Part shown: positions 6,797 to 15,964 of the stretch, in pieces
Position numbering within the stretch: the first letter of the stretch is position 1
Layout of the letters: each line of letters starts with the position of its first letter
Source: Myceligenerans pegani
GTDB taxonomy: Bacteria; Actinomycetota; Actinomycetes; Actinomycetales; Cellulomonadaceae
Assembly: GCF_014892515.1 (NCBI RefSeq)
Contig: NZ_JADBGR010000013.1
Coordinates: forward strand, 1-38,778
DNA length: 38,778 nucleotides
Direction: 5' to 3'
Position numbers and translations under genes: made by a program
Notes under the pieces: model-generated
The model's input: the letters and a program-made list of their open reading frames with translations, nothing else
What the model was told of the DNA's origin: nothing
The model's database searches: none

Positions 6797-9696
6797 GAGT
6801 GTCCTCCGCTCCAGTGCGCCAGCCCGTCGCGGGCCAGCACGGCGGCGAGCTCGCGTTCGACCGCGAGTCCCGCCGCCAGGTCGTTCTCGTCGATACGCAC
6901 CCGCACGTCGACGTCGGCCGCCCGCGAGCCCGTGCGCTCCGCGACGCGCTCGGCCAGCCGGTGGGTCTCGGTGGGGCGCAGCCAGGTGAACCCGCGGCGC
7001 AGGTCGGGCAGGACGGCCAGGAACGCGTCCGGGGTGAGGTCGCGGATCGCGCCGTCGACCGCGTCGAACAGCTCCGGCGTGTGCAGCAGCAGGTCGGGCG
7101 CGGCACGCAGGACGCCGCCGAGGAAGCGCACCGCGAGTGCGGGGTCCGCGCCCGGCCGCAGCGCGCCGCGGACCCGCGCCACCAGGACGTCGTCGGGCAC
7201 GTCGCCGTCCACCGCGCCGACGGCGAGCAGCGCGCCGCGGACCGCCGGCGCGGCCCCCTCGTCGTCGCGCAGCCGCGCGAGCTCTCGCGCCACGGCCGAC
7301 GCCGGTTCCTGCCCCGCGGCCACGTTCCGGACACCCGGGCCGTGGCCGGTCGGCGGCCGGGCGGCGTCGTCCCCTCCCCATGCCCGGTTCGCGTCCCGGG
7401 CCAGGGCGCGCAGCTCCAGGACGGAGGCGACGGCGGCCTCCTCGTCGTCCGGGCCGACCCGGCCGACGTCGGCCACCAGGTACGCCGCCGTGGCGAGCGC
7501 CTGGGCGACCAGCGCCAGCAGCTCGTCGGCCGGGCTGCGACCGCCGGGCTCGTCCGGTCGGGTCGTGCCACCGGGCAGGGCGGACGCGGGCCGCTCGTCC
7601 CACGTCGTGTCGTCGGGCCCGTCGGGCGCGGCGACGAGGCCCAGCTCCACCCGCGACCGCCACAGCCCGAGCAGCCTTCGCGCGCCCGCCACGACCGAGC
7701 CCAGGTCCCGGTCCGTGTCGAGCGTGCGTGCGAGCAGGTCGACGAGTCGCGGCAGGTGCGCGGTCAGCCCGACCACCGCCGCCCTGGCCACGAGTGTGGC
7801 CGCGCCGTCCGCGGCGGCCTGCGCCCCGGCCTCGCGCAGTCCTTCCTCGGCCTGCCGCAGCACCGTCACGGCGGCGGCTTCCACGGTCGCGCCGAGGTGT
7901 GACAGCTCGACCAGCCGCGCCTCCACGACGGGCGTCCAGCAGTACTCCCACTCCTCGCCGATCAGCCCGAGCCCGCGCCCGGCGACGTGGTCCGGCCCGG
8001 TGACCTGCCGGCCGAACCCGCAGTCCAGCAGGTCCAGCAGCGCGAGCACCTGGCGGCGCGCACGGTGCGCGGGCGTCCGCCGGGCATCGAGACGCGCGGT
8101 GCGCGGAACCGTCGCGTCGATGTCCAGGCCGACGGCGCGCACCCGCTCCCGCGCGTCCCGCACCAGCGGCGGCACGGCCGCGCCGGACGGCACCCGTCCC
8201 ACCTCGCGGCCCCCGAAGACCTCGGCGATCGCGAGTCCGAGGGGCCGTTCCGGGCCGATCCCGCCGTCGTCGGTCACGAAGCAGGACGTGATCGCGTCGA
8301 GCACGTCGGTGCGGCCCGGGTGGGGCCGCATCCGCAGGTCGGCGAGCCGCGAGGCGGCGACGGCGGCGGCCGCCACCTGCGGGGTGGACACCTGGTGCCC
8401 GCGCTCGCCCGCGGCGCGCGCGACGTCGACGAGCACCTGGGTCGCGATGCCGGGGCCACCCGCCGCGTGGAGGCGCTCGTAGAAGCCCGGGGAGGGCATG
8501 CCCGCGCCGTAGCCGCGCAGGCCGTCGAGCCGCTCGTGGTCGTAGCGGATCAGCCAGGCGTCGCCCGTGGCCTGCGGGCCGTATCCGCCTTCGGGCCACC
8601 GGCCGCGCACCGGTTCGCCCTCGGGCAGTCCCGCGAGTGCCTCGGCGATGGCGAGGGTGTGGAAGGCGCCGGTGACGACGAGCACGGGGCCCGCGGCCTC
8701 GGCCGCCCGGGCGGACATCCGGGCCTCGCGGTCCAGCGAGCCGTCGGCGGCGAGCACCTCGTCCTCGTAGTCGAGGCGGGACAGCGCAGCCCAGGCGAAG
8801 ACGTCGTCGAACGTGGTCCGCCAGTCCGCGAGTCCGGCGGGTGACCGGGTCTCGAAGAGGTGGTCCCAGAGCTCGTCGTGGTCCCGGCAGCCGAGCCGCC
8901 GCGCGAGGGCGGCGACCGACCGCGAGTGGGCCAGGTACCGCTCCGACATGAGGGTGCGCGCGAACGGGTCGTGCTCCGCGGGCGTCTCCGGCCCGATCGC
9001 CGGGCCCCCGTCGGGTCCGACGGCGGGCGCCGGGTCCGGCGCGTCGTGCCGTTCGGCGGTAGGCGCGGGGATGCCGCCGTCCCCGGGTGCGACGGCGGTC
9101 GCGGGCGCCGTGGTCGGGCGGTCGCGTTCCGCGGAGGGGCGGTCGCAGAACCGGATCACCGCTCCGGTCTCGCTCGCCGTGCGCAGCGCGACCCACTCCG
9201 GGGAGAACGACGCGAGCGGGTAGAACGAGGCACCGCCCGGGCTGCCGTGGCCCTCGGGGAGGCTGAGCAGGGCGACAGGGGGCCGGGTGTCCTCGTGCAG
9301 GAGTTCCGGCAGGAGGCGGGTGTACTCCTCGGGCCCCTCGATCAGCACGGTCGCGGGCCGCAGTTCCTCGATGGCGCGCCGCACCGCGACCGCGCAGGCG
9401 GGCGAGTGATGCCGCACCGGAGCGAGGTGCACGCCCCGCTCGCGCAGTTCCTCGACAGCGGCGGCCGCCCGGCGCAGGCGGTCGGGGGCGAGTTCCCACA
9501 CCGCGCGCAGCCCGCGCTCCGGCGCGGCGGCGTCAGCCGTCGCATCGGTACCCGTGACATCGGCGCGGTCCAGCTCGGCGCGGTCCAGCTCGGCACCGTC
9601 CAGCCCGGCGCCGTCCGGCCCGATCCTCCTGCCCTCGGTCGCGTTCGTGCCCGCGATGGCCGCGCGAGCGCGCGGCCCCTGGGTATCGGTAGTCAC
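6793..9696 (-). CDS. DUF5682 family protein (YehM-like)
   Basis: A large protein, 967 residues from the GTG at 9696. After a ~50-residue low-complexity lead, the family signature 'LAPVRHHSPACAVAVR' is followed by 'VLIEGPEEY', typical of DUF5682. An Ala/Pro/Gly-rich insert lies around residues 215-255. The biochemical function of the family is unknown; it is found beside MoxR and VWA genes. A GTG at 9702 is also possible. I prefer 9696 because it makes a GTGA overlap with the MoxR stop, the same 4-nt coupling seen at the next two junctions. Confidence 0.85.
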   Translation of the reverse strand: MTTDTQGPRARAAIAGTNATEGRRIGPDGAGLDGAELDRAELDRADVTGTDATADAAAPERGLRAVWELAPDRLRRAAAAVEELRERGVHLAPVRHHSPACAVAVRRAIEELRPATVLIEGPEEYTRLLPELLHEDTRPPVALLSLPEGHGSPGGASFYPLASFSPEWVALRTASETGAVIRFCDRPSAERDRPTTAPATAVAPGDGGIPAPTAERHDAPDPAPAVGPDGGPAIGPETPAEHDPFARTLMSERYLAHSRSVAALARRLGCRDHDELWDHLFETRSPAGLADWRTTFDDVFAWAALSRLDYEDEVLAADGSLDREARMSARAAEAAGPVLVVTGAFHTLAIAEALAGLPEGEPVRGRWPEGGYGPQATGDAWLIRYDHERLDGLRGYGAGMPSPGFYERLHAAGGPGIATQVLVDVARAAGERGHQVSTPQVAAAAVAASRLADLRMRPHPGRTDVLDAITSCFVTDDGGIGPERPLGLAIAEVFGGREVGRVPSGAAVPPLVRDARERVRAVGLDIDATVPRTARLDARRTPAHRARRQVLALLDLLDCGFGRQVTGPDHVAGRGLGLIGEEWEYCWTPVVEARLVELSHLGATVEAAAVTVLRQAEEGLREAGAQAAADGAATLVARAAVVGLTAHLPRLVDLLARTLDTDRDLGSVVAGARRLLGLWRSRVELGLVAAPDGPDDTTWDERPASALPGGTTRPDEPGGRSPADELLALVAQALATAAYLVADVGRVGPDDEEAAVASVLELRALARDANRAWGGDDAARPPTGHGPGVRNVAAGQEPASAVARELARLRDDEGAAPAVRGALLAVGAVDGDVPDDVLVARVRGALRPGADPALAVRFLGGVLRAAPDLLLHTPELFDAVDGAIRDLTPDAFLAVLPDLRRGFTWLRPTETHRLAERVAERTGSRAADVDVRVRIDENDLAAGLAVERELAAVLARDGLAHWSGGHS

Positions 9697-10841
9697 CGCC
9701 ACAGCACCTCGGCCGCGTCGAAGAACGCCTTCCAGCCCTTGTCCTTGCGGGCGCGCTCCCGCACGACGTTGTCGACGTAGTGCCGCAGCCGCCGCGCGTC
9801 CTCCTCGTCACCCTTCAGCGCGACGCCGGCCACCTGCCGGGCGACCTCCGCCGCCGTGACGCGGCCGTCTCCCAGGTAGCGGGCCTCCAGGGAGGCCGCC
9901 ACCGCCACGTTCACGGCCTCGGCCGTCGACATCACCGTCTCCGGCCGCTTGACCGGAGCGCCGTCCCGCGTGGTCCCCGAGCGCAGCTCCTGGAACACGG
10001 TGACCAGGACCTCGAGCACGTCGCGCGGCACCGCGGGCCGGTCCCCCGGAGCGCCCAGCTCCGCGGCGAGCTGCCGCTCCACGAGCTCGATCTCGAAGTC
10101 GCGGTCCCGCACGGGCGCCACCGTCTCGAACGAGAAGCGGCGCTTGAGCGCGGCCGACATCTCGTGCACGCCCCGGTCCTTGAGGTTCGCCGTCGCGATC
10201 ACGTTGAATCCCGGCCGGGCCGCCTCCCGCGCGTCCGGGCCCAGCTCGGGAACCATGAGCTGCTTCTCGGACAGGATCGACACGAGCGTGTCCTGGATCT
10301 CCGGCGCGCAGCGCGTGATCTCCTCGAAGCGCACGAGCGACCCGGCTCGCATCCCCGTCATCACGGGCGACGGCACCAGGGAGCGCTGGGTCGGGCCCTC
10401 GGACACGAGCAGCGCGTAGTTCCACGAGTACCGCACGTGGTCCTCGGTGGTGGCCGCCGTGCCCTGCACGGTGAGCGTGGAGGTCCCGCTCACCGCTGCC
10501 GACAGCAGTTCCGACAGCATCGACTTCGCCGTGCCCGGCTCGCCGACCAGCATCAGCCCTTGCCGGCCCATGAGCGCCACGACGGCGCGGTCGACGAGGG
10601 GGTCGTCGCCGTAGAACTTGCGGCTCACCCCGAGCTGCTCGTCCCCCACCACGAAGGCACGCACCGCGCGCGGGCTCAGCCGCCAGCCGGGAGGCAGCTC
10701 GGCGCCGCGTTCCGCGTCCCAGGCCGCGAGCTTCGCCAGCTCGTCGGCGTAGCGCGCCTCGGCGGGCGGACGCTGCTCGCCCGCCGCGTCCGCGCGGGTG
10801 CCGGTCTTCTCTGTCGCCTCTGTCGTCGTCTCTGTCGTCAC
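9693..10841 (-). CDS. MoxR-type AAA+ ATPase (YehL-like)
   Basis: A 382-residue AAA+ ATPase. Walker A is GEPGTAKS at residues 100-107, the Walker B region is 'LVRFEEIT' near 169-176, and 'VIATANLKDRG' gives the sensor 1 stretch. The preceding 'YGDDPLVDRAVVALMGRQGLMLV' block is typical of the YehL branch of MoxR. These ATPases are chaperone-like and work with a VWA partner, here two genes downstream. The GTG start is preceded by a GAGGAAG ribosome binding site. The upstream gap to DUF4132 holds a hairpin, so this gene may open the tightly coupled four-gene unit. Confidence 0.92.
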   Translation of the reverse strand: MTTETTTEATEKTGTRADAAGEQRPPAEARYADELAKLAAWDAERGAELPPGWRLSPRAVRAFVVGDEQLGVSRKFYGDDPLVDRAVVALMGRQGLMLVGEPGTAKSMLSELLSAAVSGTSTLTVQGTAATTEDHVRYSWNYALLVSEGPTQRSLVPSPVMTGMRAGSLVRFEEITRCAPEIQDTLVSILSEKQLMVPELGPDAREAARPGFNVIATANLKDRGVHEMSAALKRRFSFETVAPVRDRDFEIELVERQLAAELGAPGDRPAVPRDVLEVLVTVFQELRSGTTRDGAPVKRPETVMSTAEAVNVAVAASLEARYLGDGRVTAAEVARQVAGVALKGDEEDARRLRHYVDNVVRERARKDKGWKAFFDAAEVLWR

Positions 10842-10891
10842 TCTCGCTCTTCCTCTCTCAGGTACAGGGGACCGGCCGCGGATGGTCGGTC

Positions 10892-10929
10892 GTCGGATGG
10901 TCGGCTCCTCGAGGAGTCGACCATCCGAC
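10892..10929 (-). terminator. Near-perfect palindrome between DUF4132 and MoxR genes
   Basis: A 12-bp perfect stem (10892-10903 with 10918-10929) encloses a CTCCTCGAGGAG inner palindrome, making a 38-nt nearly continuous hairpin. It lies in the only intergenic gap of the five-gene cluster. It could be a partial terminator or attenuator that lowers expression of the downstream four genes relative to DUF4132, or a processing site. There is no T-run. Confidence 0.55.
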
Positions 10930-10958
10930 GTCGGGCCGACCGCGCCGGCTCGCGCGGT

Positions 10959-13900
10959 TCAGTACTGCGCCTTCCGCTCCCAGGCCGGGTCGTACGCCCC
11001 GGCGGAGGCCACGTCCAGGTAGTCGGCGTACGTCTCGGCGAGCAGCACGGGGGGCACGTCGGCGAGCGCGACGACGCCGCGGTCTCCGTAGGTTCCCGGG
11101 CGGCGGAAGACCAGGTCCTTGATCGCCGCCGGGATGTTCTCGTTCCCCATGAACGCACCCGTGAACTCGATCTCGGCGACCAGTCCGGCCGACGGGTACT
11201 CCTTGGTGTACTCGTAGAACCAGCCGGCGTCCTGGACGTCGCCGTTCGTGTACCCGCGGGAGACGAGCCGGCCCCGCACCGTGTAGGAGTCGGTGAGCCA
11301 GCCACGGCGGTCGGACACCCGCAGCGCGCCGTCGGCCGTCTCGGGCAGCGCGGTCCCGAGCTGCCCGAACAGGGGCTCCACCTCGTAGTCGGCCAGGTGC
11401 TCGCGCCAGGCGTCCGGCGTGTCCGCGCCGCCGTTCCCGCCGGTGAGCGTCACCGCGTGCGCGATGCCGACCGTCGTGCCGGCGCCGCCGTCGGCCTCGT
11501 CGAGCGTCACGTCCTCGTCGTCGACGCCGACGAGCGCACCGTCGTCGGGGCGGAACGCCCGCTGGGCGGGCGTGCCCGGGTCGGCGAGCCACACCACGCG
11601 GGCGGCCAGACGCGACATCACCGGGTGCTCCGCGACGAACTCACGCCACTCGGCCGCGCCCCAGGTGCGGCCCTGGATCATGGCCTCGCGCAGGCGGCGG
11701 GTCTGCAGCTCGACGACGGCCTTGAGCTCCTTCTTGCTCGCCGTGAGCTGGGCGCGGGCCTCCTTGTAGGCGGCGCGGGTGTCCTCGTCGGCGCCCTGCG
11801 GGGTGCTGGGCGGCGTCTTGACGACCTTGCCATTGTCGTTGCGCAGCTCGATCGTGAAGGCGTCCGTGATCCGGCCGGTGTACTCGCGGGTGCCGAAAGA
11901 CAGGCGGAGCACGCCGTCGGTGTCGAACCCGGCGGTCTGCACCGTGCGGTCGGCGAGCTGGTCCGCGCTCCAGCCGCGCGCCTCGGCGAGCCGGCCGGCG
12001 AGTTCCTCCGCCGTCTCCCGCACGGTGCGCAGCTTGAACTGGCGGGACACCGCGAGCAGGAGCTGCACCGCCGGCCGGTCGCCGTTCGCGGCCAGTGCCC
12101 GCACCAGCGAGTCGGCCTGGGAACGACGCTGCGGGTGGGCCTTGAAGTAGTGCTGCGCCGCGGTGGCGAGATCGCTGCCCGGCATCCCGACGGTGAGCGC
12201 GAGGAGGCCCTTTTCCTTCGTCGCGGAGCCGAGGTAGGTGGCCTGGTGCTCCCTGTACGCGCGGCGGTGGTGCTCGTCGAGCGGGACCGCGGCGCCCTCC
12301 TGCGCCCAGGAGGACTTCGGGTCCCGCGCCAGCCACTGCTGCGCCCAGTCGTACCGCTGCCGGGCCGCCTGCTCCGCGTACCCCCGGGACTCGGCCGCCG
12401 ACGGGCCCCGGGTGTCCTGGGCGATCCACGCGCGCAGCACGTAGGACCCCAGCACCGCCCGCGACGACTCGTCGAGCAGCGAGACATAGCGCGCGATGAG
12501 GCCCTCACCGCTCGGTTCCTTGAGGCGCACGGCGAGGACCACCCACCAGCGCACGATCTCGCGCGGCACGGCCGTGCCGTCGGTCCAGCGCAGGTCCGGG
12601 AGGGCGTCGAGCGGGAACCACGCCATGCTGACGGGGGCCTTCTTCCTGAGCCCCTTGGCGGCCTCGGCGGCGAGCTTCCGCGGCGACAGGTGCTCGCCGA
12701 TGTCATCGCCCAGCGCCTCCAGCGCCGTCAGGAAGGCGGCTCGCACGTCCTCGCGGCGCTCCGTCGTCAGGGCCGTCCGCAGGGCGGGCACCGCCTCCTT
12801 GTCGCCGAGGTTCGTCAGCCACGCGGCCGCCGAGGCGCGCACGGCGGACTTGCCGTCGCTCAGCCCCTGTTCCGCCAGGGCGCGCGCCTGCGGGTGCCGC
12901 GCGAGCACGCGCTGCGCCGCCGCACGGTGGGTCCGGCCGGAGCCCAGCGCGAGCGCGCCGAGGCGCGGGAGCAGCGCGGTGGGCACCACGGGGAAGTGGT
13001 CCAGGATCGCCAGGACGGTCTCCGGCGCGTTGCCGTACTCGTAGCCGTCGCGGGGCGCCAGGTAGGTGTCCAGCAGGCCGACACGCTCGGCGAAGTACGG
13101 CCACGTGCGCTCGACCGGGATCTCCCTGCCCCACCACGAGCGGAACACGAGGCCGGTGATCATCTCGTCCGGGTCCTCGACGCCGGAGCGCGCGAAGGCG
13201 TCGCGCAACACCCGGAGATCGGTGACGTCGTGCAAGCGGCCCCGCAGGGCCCACGAGAGCTGGTTGGACCGCTGGCCGGCCTCGCCCCGGCCATGTGCCG
13301 CCACGACCGCGCGCACCAGGTGCAGCGTCGTCGCGCCGGGCAGCACGTCGGACAGGTTGTCGAGGAACCACGCGGCGGTGTGGGCGAACCGCCGCGCGCT
13401 CTTGCCGGAATCCGGCCCGGTCGGCGCCTCACGGCCCGACAGGACCTCCACCAGGCGGGTCAGGGCGTCGTCGTCGACGCCCTCCAGCCTGCCGACACGC
13501 TGCTTGGCGTGCTGCACGTGCCAGCACTGGCCGTTCGACCCGTGCCCGTGGTCCTTGTGCTCCGCCTTCACCGCGGTCAGCGCCTCACGCGCCTGGACCA
13601 GTTGCCTGTCCCGCAGGGCGATCGCGGCGGCGAGCACCTCCGGGCCGAGCGCGGCCTCATGCAACGGCTCGTACGGCGGGATCTCGAGCTCCTGCTCCTC
13701 GGCCGCGTCCAGCGTCTCCGCGCGGTCGACCGCCTTGCCGAGCACCATCGCCCGCGCGTCCCGTGCCCGGGCCGGGCGGCCGTCCGGCGCCCGCAGCGAC
13801 TCCAGCGCCGCCTCGATCGCGGCCACCCCGCCCTCGGCACCCACGATCCGCGTCACGACGTCGTCGAGCGCGCTCGCGGGCGCGGTCTCCAGCAGTGGCG

Positions 13901-14753
13901 CGAGGAGCCGCACCTGCTCGGCGCCGGGCAGCGTCGCGACGACGTCGTCGGCGGCCCGGCGCACGCCCTTGGCGGTGTCGGCGCAGAGGGCCGCGAGCAC
14001 ACCGCGCAGCGCCTCCGGGGCCCCGTTCGCCGTCATGAAGCCGCAGAACGCCTTCTTGCCGGGCGCCCCGAGCCGCCGTGTCCCGGCCTCCACGACACCG
14101 ACGTGCGCGGCGAGGTACGCGGCCGCACCGGGCGCGCGGAGGAAGGCCGACAGGTCGGCGCGGCTCGAGTAGTAGTGCTCGCGCGGGCGTGCCAGGAGCA
14201 CCTGGACCACCGCCGCGACCGCGTCGTCGTCGGCCAGGCCGCCGGCCCGCGCGACCTCCTCGAGCCGTTCCGGCGCCCAGACGGGCCCGTTCTTCTCGCG
14301 GCCGCCCACGCGGGTGAGCACGACATCCTGCGCGAGCACACCGAACCAGTCCGGTACGGCGGCGTACACGTCCGTGTCCGTGACGATCACGGCCAGCAGC
14401 CTGCCCAGGCGCGAGAGCTGCTCCGGCGTCACGCCGTCGTCCGCGTACACCTTGCCCCGCACGCGCGCGGCCTTCTCGACCGTCAGGCCCGACGTCGCCT
14501 TCCGCACGCGCTTCTCGAGCTCGTCCGTCACCCAGGACCAGCCGAGACGGCCGGGCCGGCTCAGCGCCGCGTCGAGGTCCTGCGTGTCCCTGCCCTCCAG
14601 CTCCAGCACCAGTTCGGGCGACCCGCCCTCCAGCACGTACTCCACCGCGCGCCCGTGCAGCGCGTCGCCCTCGATCCGCAGCACCTTCAGCGCGTCCGAC
14701 ACGGCGGCCGCCGCATCCTTGCGGCCGACCTTGTCCCGCACAACCTGAAACAT
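10959..14753 (-). CDS. DUF4132 domain-containing protein (YehI/MolR-like)
   Basis: A 1264-residue protein. The N-terminal and central parts are helical and repeat-like, with many short Ala/Leu-rich helices such as 'AAQRVLARHPQARALAEQGL' that suggest HEAT-like units. The C-terminal ~350 residues, from about 'LVRALAANGDRPAVQLLLAV' to the 'GDVQDAGWFYEYTKEYPSAG' and 'VLLAETYADYLD' motifs, match DUF4132, as in E. coli YehI and MolR. Its function is unknown. The ATG at 14753 is chosen over a GTG at 14774 because GAGGGGACGG sits at a good distance in front of it. First gene of the minus-strand cluster, divergent from lipB across ~240 bp. Confidence 0.88.
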   Translation of the reverse strand: MFQVVRDKVGRKDAAAAVSDALKVLRIEGDALHGRAVEYVLEGGSPELVLELEGRDTQDLDAALSRPGRLGWSWVTDELEKRVRKATSGLTVEKAARVRGKVYADDGVTPEQLSRLGRLLAVIVTDTDVYAAVPDWFGVLAQDVVLTRVGGREKNGPVWAPERLEEVARAGGLADDDAVAAVVQVLLARPREHYYSSRADLSAFLRAPGAAAYLAAHVGVVEAGTRRLGAPGKKAFCGFMTANGAPEALRGVLAALCADTAKGVRRAADDVVATLPGAEQVRLLAPLLETAPASALDDVVTRIVGAEGGVAAIEAALESLRAPDGRPARARDARAMVLGKAVDRAETLDAAEEQELEIPPYEPLHEAALGPEVLAAAIALRDRQLVQAREALTAVKAEHKDHGHGSNGQCWHVQHAKQRVGRLEGVDDDALTRLVEVLSGREAPTGPDSGKSARRFAHTAAWFLDNLSDVLPGATTLHLVRAVVAAHGRGEAGQRSNQLSWALRGRLHDVTDLRVLRDAFARSGVEDPDEMITGLVFRSWWGREIPVERTWPYFAERVGLLDTYLAPRDGYEYGNAPETVLAILDHFPVVPTALLPRLGALALGSGRTHRAAAQRVLARHPQARALAEQGLSDGKSAVRASAAAWLTNLGDKEAVPALRTALTTERREDVRAAFLTALEALGDDIGEHLSPRKLAAEAAKGLRKKAPVSMAWFPLDALPDLRWTDGTAVPREIVRWWVVLAVRLKEPSGEGLIARYVSLLDESSRAVLGSYVLRAWIAQDTRGPSAAESRGYAEQAARQRYDWAQQWLARDPKSSWAQEGAAVPLDEHHRRAYREHQATYLGSATKEKGLLALTVGMPGSDLATAAQHYFKAHPQRRSQADSLVRALAANGDRPAVQLLLAVSRQFKLRTVRETAEELAGRLAEARGWSADQLADRTVQTAGFDTDGVLRLSFGTREYTGRITDAFTIELRNDNGKVVKTPPSTPQGADEDTRAAYKEARAQLTASKKELKAVVELQTRRLREAMIQGRTWGAAEWREFVAEHPVMSRLAARVVWLADPGTPAQRAFRPDDGALVGVDDEDVTLDEADGGAGTTVGIAHAVTLTGGNGGADTPDAWREHLADYEVEPLFGQLGTALPETADGALRVSDRRGWLTDSYTVRGRLVSRGYTNGDVQDAGWFYEYTKEYPSAGLVAEIEFTGAFMGNENIPAAIKDLVFRRPGTYGDRGVVALADVPPVLLAETYADYLDVASAGAYDPAWERKAQY

Positions 14754-14984
14754 CGAAGTCCGTCCCCTCGTCACCGTCGTGAAAGTCGTCTCCGCAGCTC
14801 AGGGCACACTTCTCCCGGGGAGACCCAGCGCCCCGCCGGGATGACGCACAACGTAGCGGGGGTCACTGACACGACGGGACGACCGGCCACCGAGGTCACC
14901 GAGAGCGCGATCGGCCCCTCGTCGTGCGGTCGCGGCCCTCCGCACCGTGACCGACGAGACAACCCCTCCCGCCGGGGCACGGCG

Positions 14985-14999
14985 TAGCCTGAACCGGTG
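14985..14999 (+). promoter_or_regulatory. Candidate leaderless promoter -10 of lipB
   Basis: TAGCCT at 14985-14990 is followed by exactly 6 nt and then the GTG start codon, the spacing expected if transcription begins at the first base of the start codon. No Shine-Dalgarno sequence is present. The -35 region is weak. Confidence 0.45.
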
Positions 15000-15812
15000 G
15001 AGACCCCCATCGACATCCAGCGCCTGACCGGTCACGTCGACTACCACGAGGGCTGGGACCGGCAACGCCGCACCCACGAGCAGGTCCGCACCGGCGAGAC
15101 GCCGGACACCCTCTTCCTGCTGGAGCACGCGTCGGTGTACACCGCCGGCCGGCGCACCAACAGGTCCGAGTACCCCACCGACGGCACGCCCGTGATCGAC
15201 GTCGACCGCGGCGGCAAGATCACCTGGCACGGGCCCGGCCAGATCGTGTCGTACCCGATCGTGCGGCTCGCGGAGGCGTTCGACGTCGTCGGCTACATCC
15301 GCACGCTCGAGGCCGCCGTCATGGACGTGTGCGCGCAGCTCGGCCTCGAGACCATCCGCGTCGAAGGACGCTCGGGGGTGTGGATCGCCGCCGACGGCCC
15401 GGACGCGGTCGGACCGGACGGCGAGCCGCGCCTGGAGCGCAAGGTCTGCGCCATCGGCGCTCGCGTCGCCAAGGGCGTCACCATGCACGGCCTCGCCCTG
15501 AACTGCGACCCCGACCTCACGGCGTTCGAGAAGATCGTGCCGTGCGGCATCCCGGCCGAGGACGCCGACGTCACGTCGCTGTCGGCCGAGCTCGGCCGCG
15601 ACGTCACCGTCGCCGAGGTGCTGCCCCTGCTCGAGGAGGCGCTGGTGCGCCACCTGACGCCGCTGCTCGCGGCCGCGAAGCCCGACGGCGTCGCCGCCGC
15701 ACCCGTCCCGGCCACCGCGCGCCCGGCCGACGCCGGCGCCCTCGTGACCGGCGGGACCGGCCCCGCCGGCGCCGGGAACACCACACCCGCCGGGGCGGTT
15801 GCCGCCTCGTAG
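14997..15812 (+). CDS. lipB: Octanoyl-[acyl-carrier-protein]:protein N-octanoyltransferase LipB
   Basis: Transfers octanoate from acyl carrier protein to the lipoyl domains of 2-oxoacid dehydrogenases and GcvH, the first step of lipoate synthesis in the cytoplasm. The 271-residue sequence shows RGGK and HGPGQ at ~71-82, the catalytic Lys149 in 'RKVCAIG', and the catalytic Cys183 in 'VPCGI'. The C-terminal ~55 residues are an Ala/Pro/Gly-rich tail beyond the usual family end. The GTG start has no ribosome binding site but sits 6 nt after a TAGCCT hexamer, suggesting a leaderless mRNA. lipA follows on the same strand after ~150 bp, so the pair completes endogenous lipoylation. Confidence 0.96.
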   Translation: METPIDIQRLTGHVDYHEGWDRQRRTHEQVRTGETPDTLFLLEHASVYTAGRRTNRSEYPTDGTPVIDVDRGGKITWHGPGQIVSYPIVRLAEAFDVVGYIRTLEAAVMDVCAQLGLETIRVEGRSGVWIAADGPDAVGPDGEPRLERKVCAIGARVAKGVTMHGLALNCDPDLTAFEKIVPCGIPAEDADVTSLSAELGRDVTVAEVLPLLEEALVRHLTPLLAAAKPDGVAAAPVPATARPADAGALVTGGTGPAGAGNTTPAGAVAAS

Positions 15813-15964
15813 GACATCGCGTCGCGCGGGCCCCGGCACGTGCGACGCCGCAGGGACGACGGGGTGACCAACCCCACGCACGGGCGGGCCGTCACCACGA
15901 CCGCCGTCGTCGACGAACGCCGTAGGCTGGCCAGGAGAACCCTGACCTGGGAGGGGAAGACAGC

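Noticed and set aside
5466-7571. A long upstream extension of the SWIM gene frame
   Set aside because: It overlaps the VWA and DUF5682 genes completely, has Arg/Pro-rich shadow composition, and the ATGA-coupled start at 5465 fits the family.
6797-9499. A long upstream extension of the VWA gene frame
   Set aside because: Antiparallel-like shadow composition over the DUF5682 gene; the coupled ATG at 6796 is the natural start.
9780-14987. A 1735-codon plus-strand open frame
   Set aside because: It lies opposite the MoxR and DUF4132 genes and has the Arg/His/Gly-rich composition of a shadow frame.
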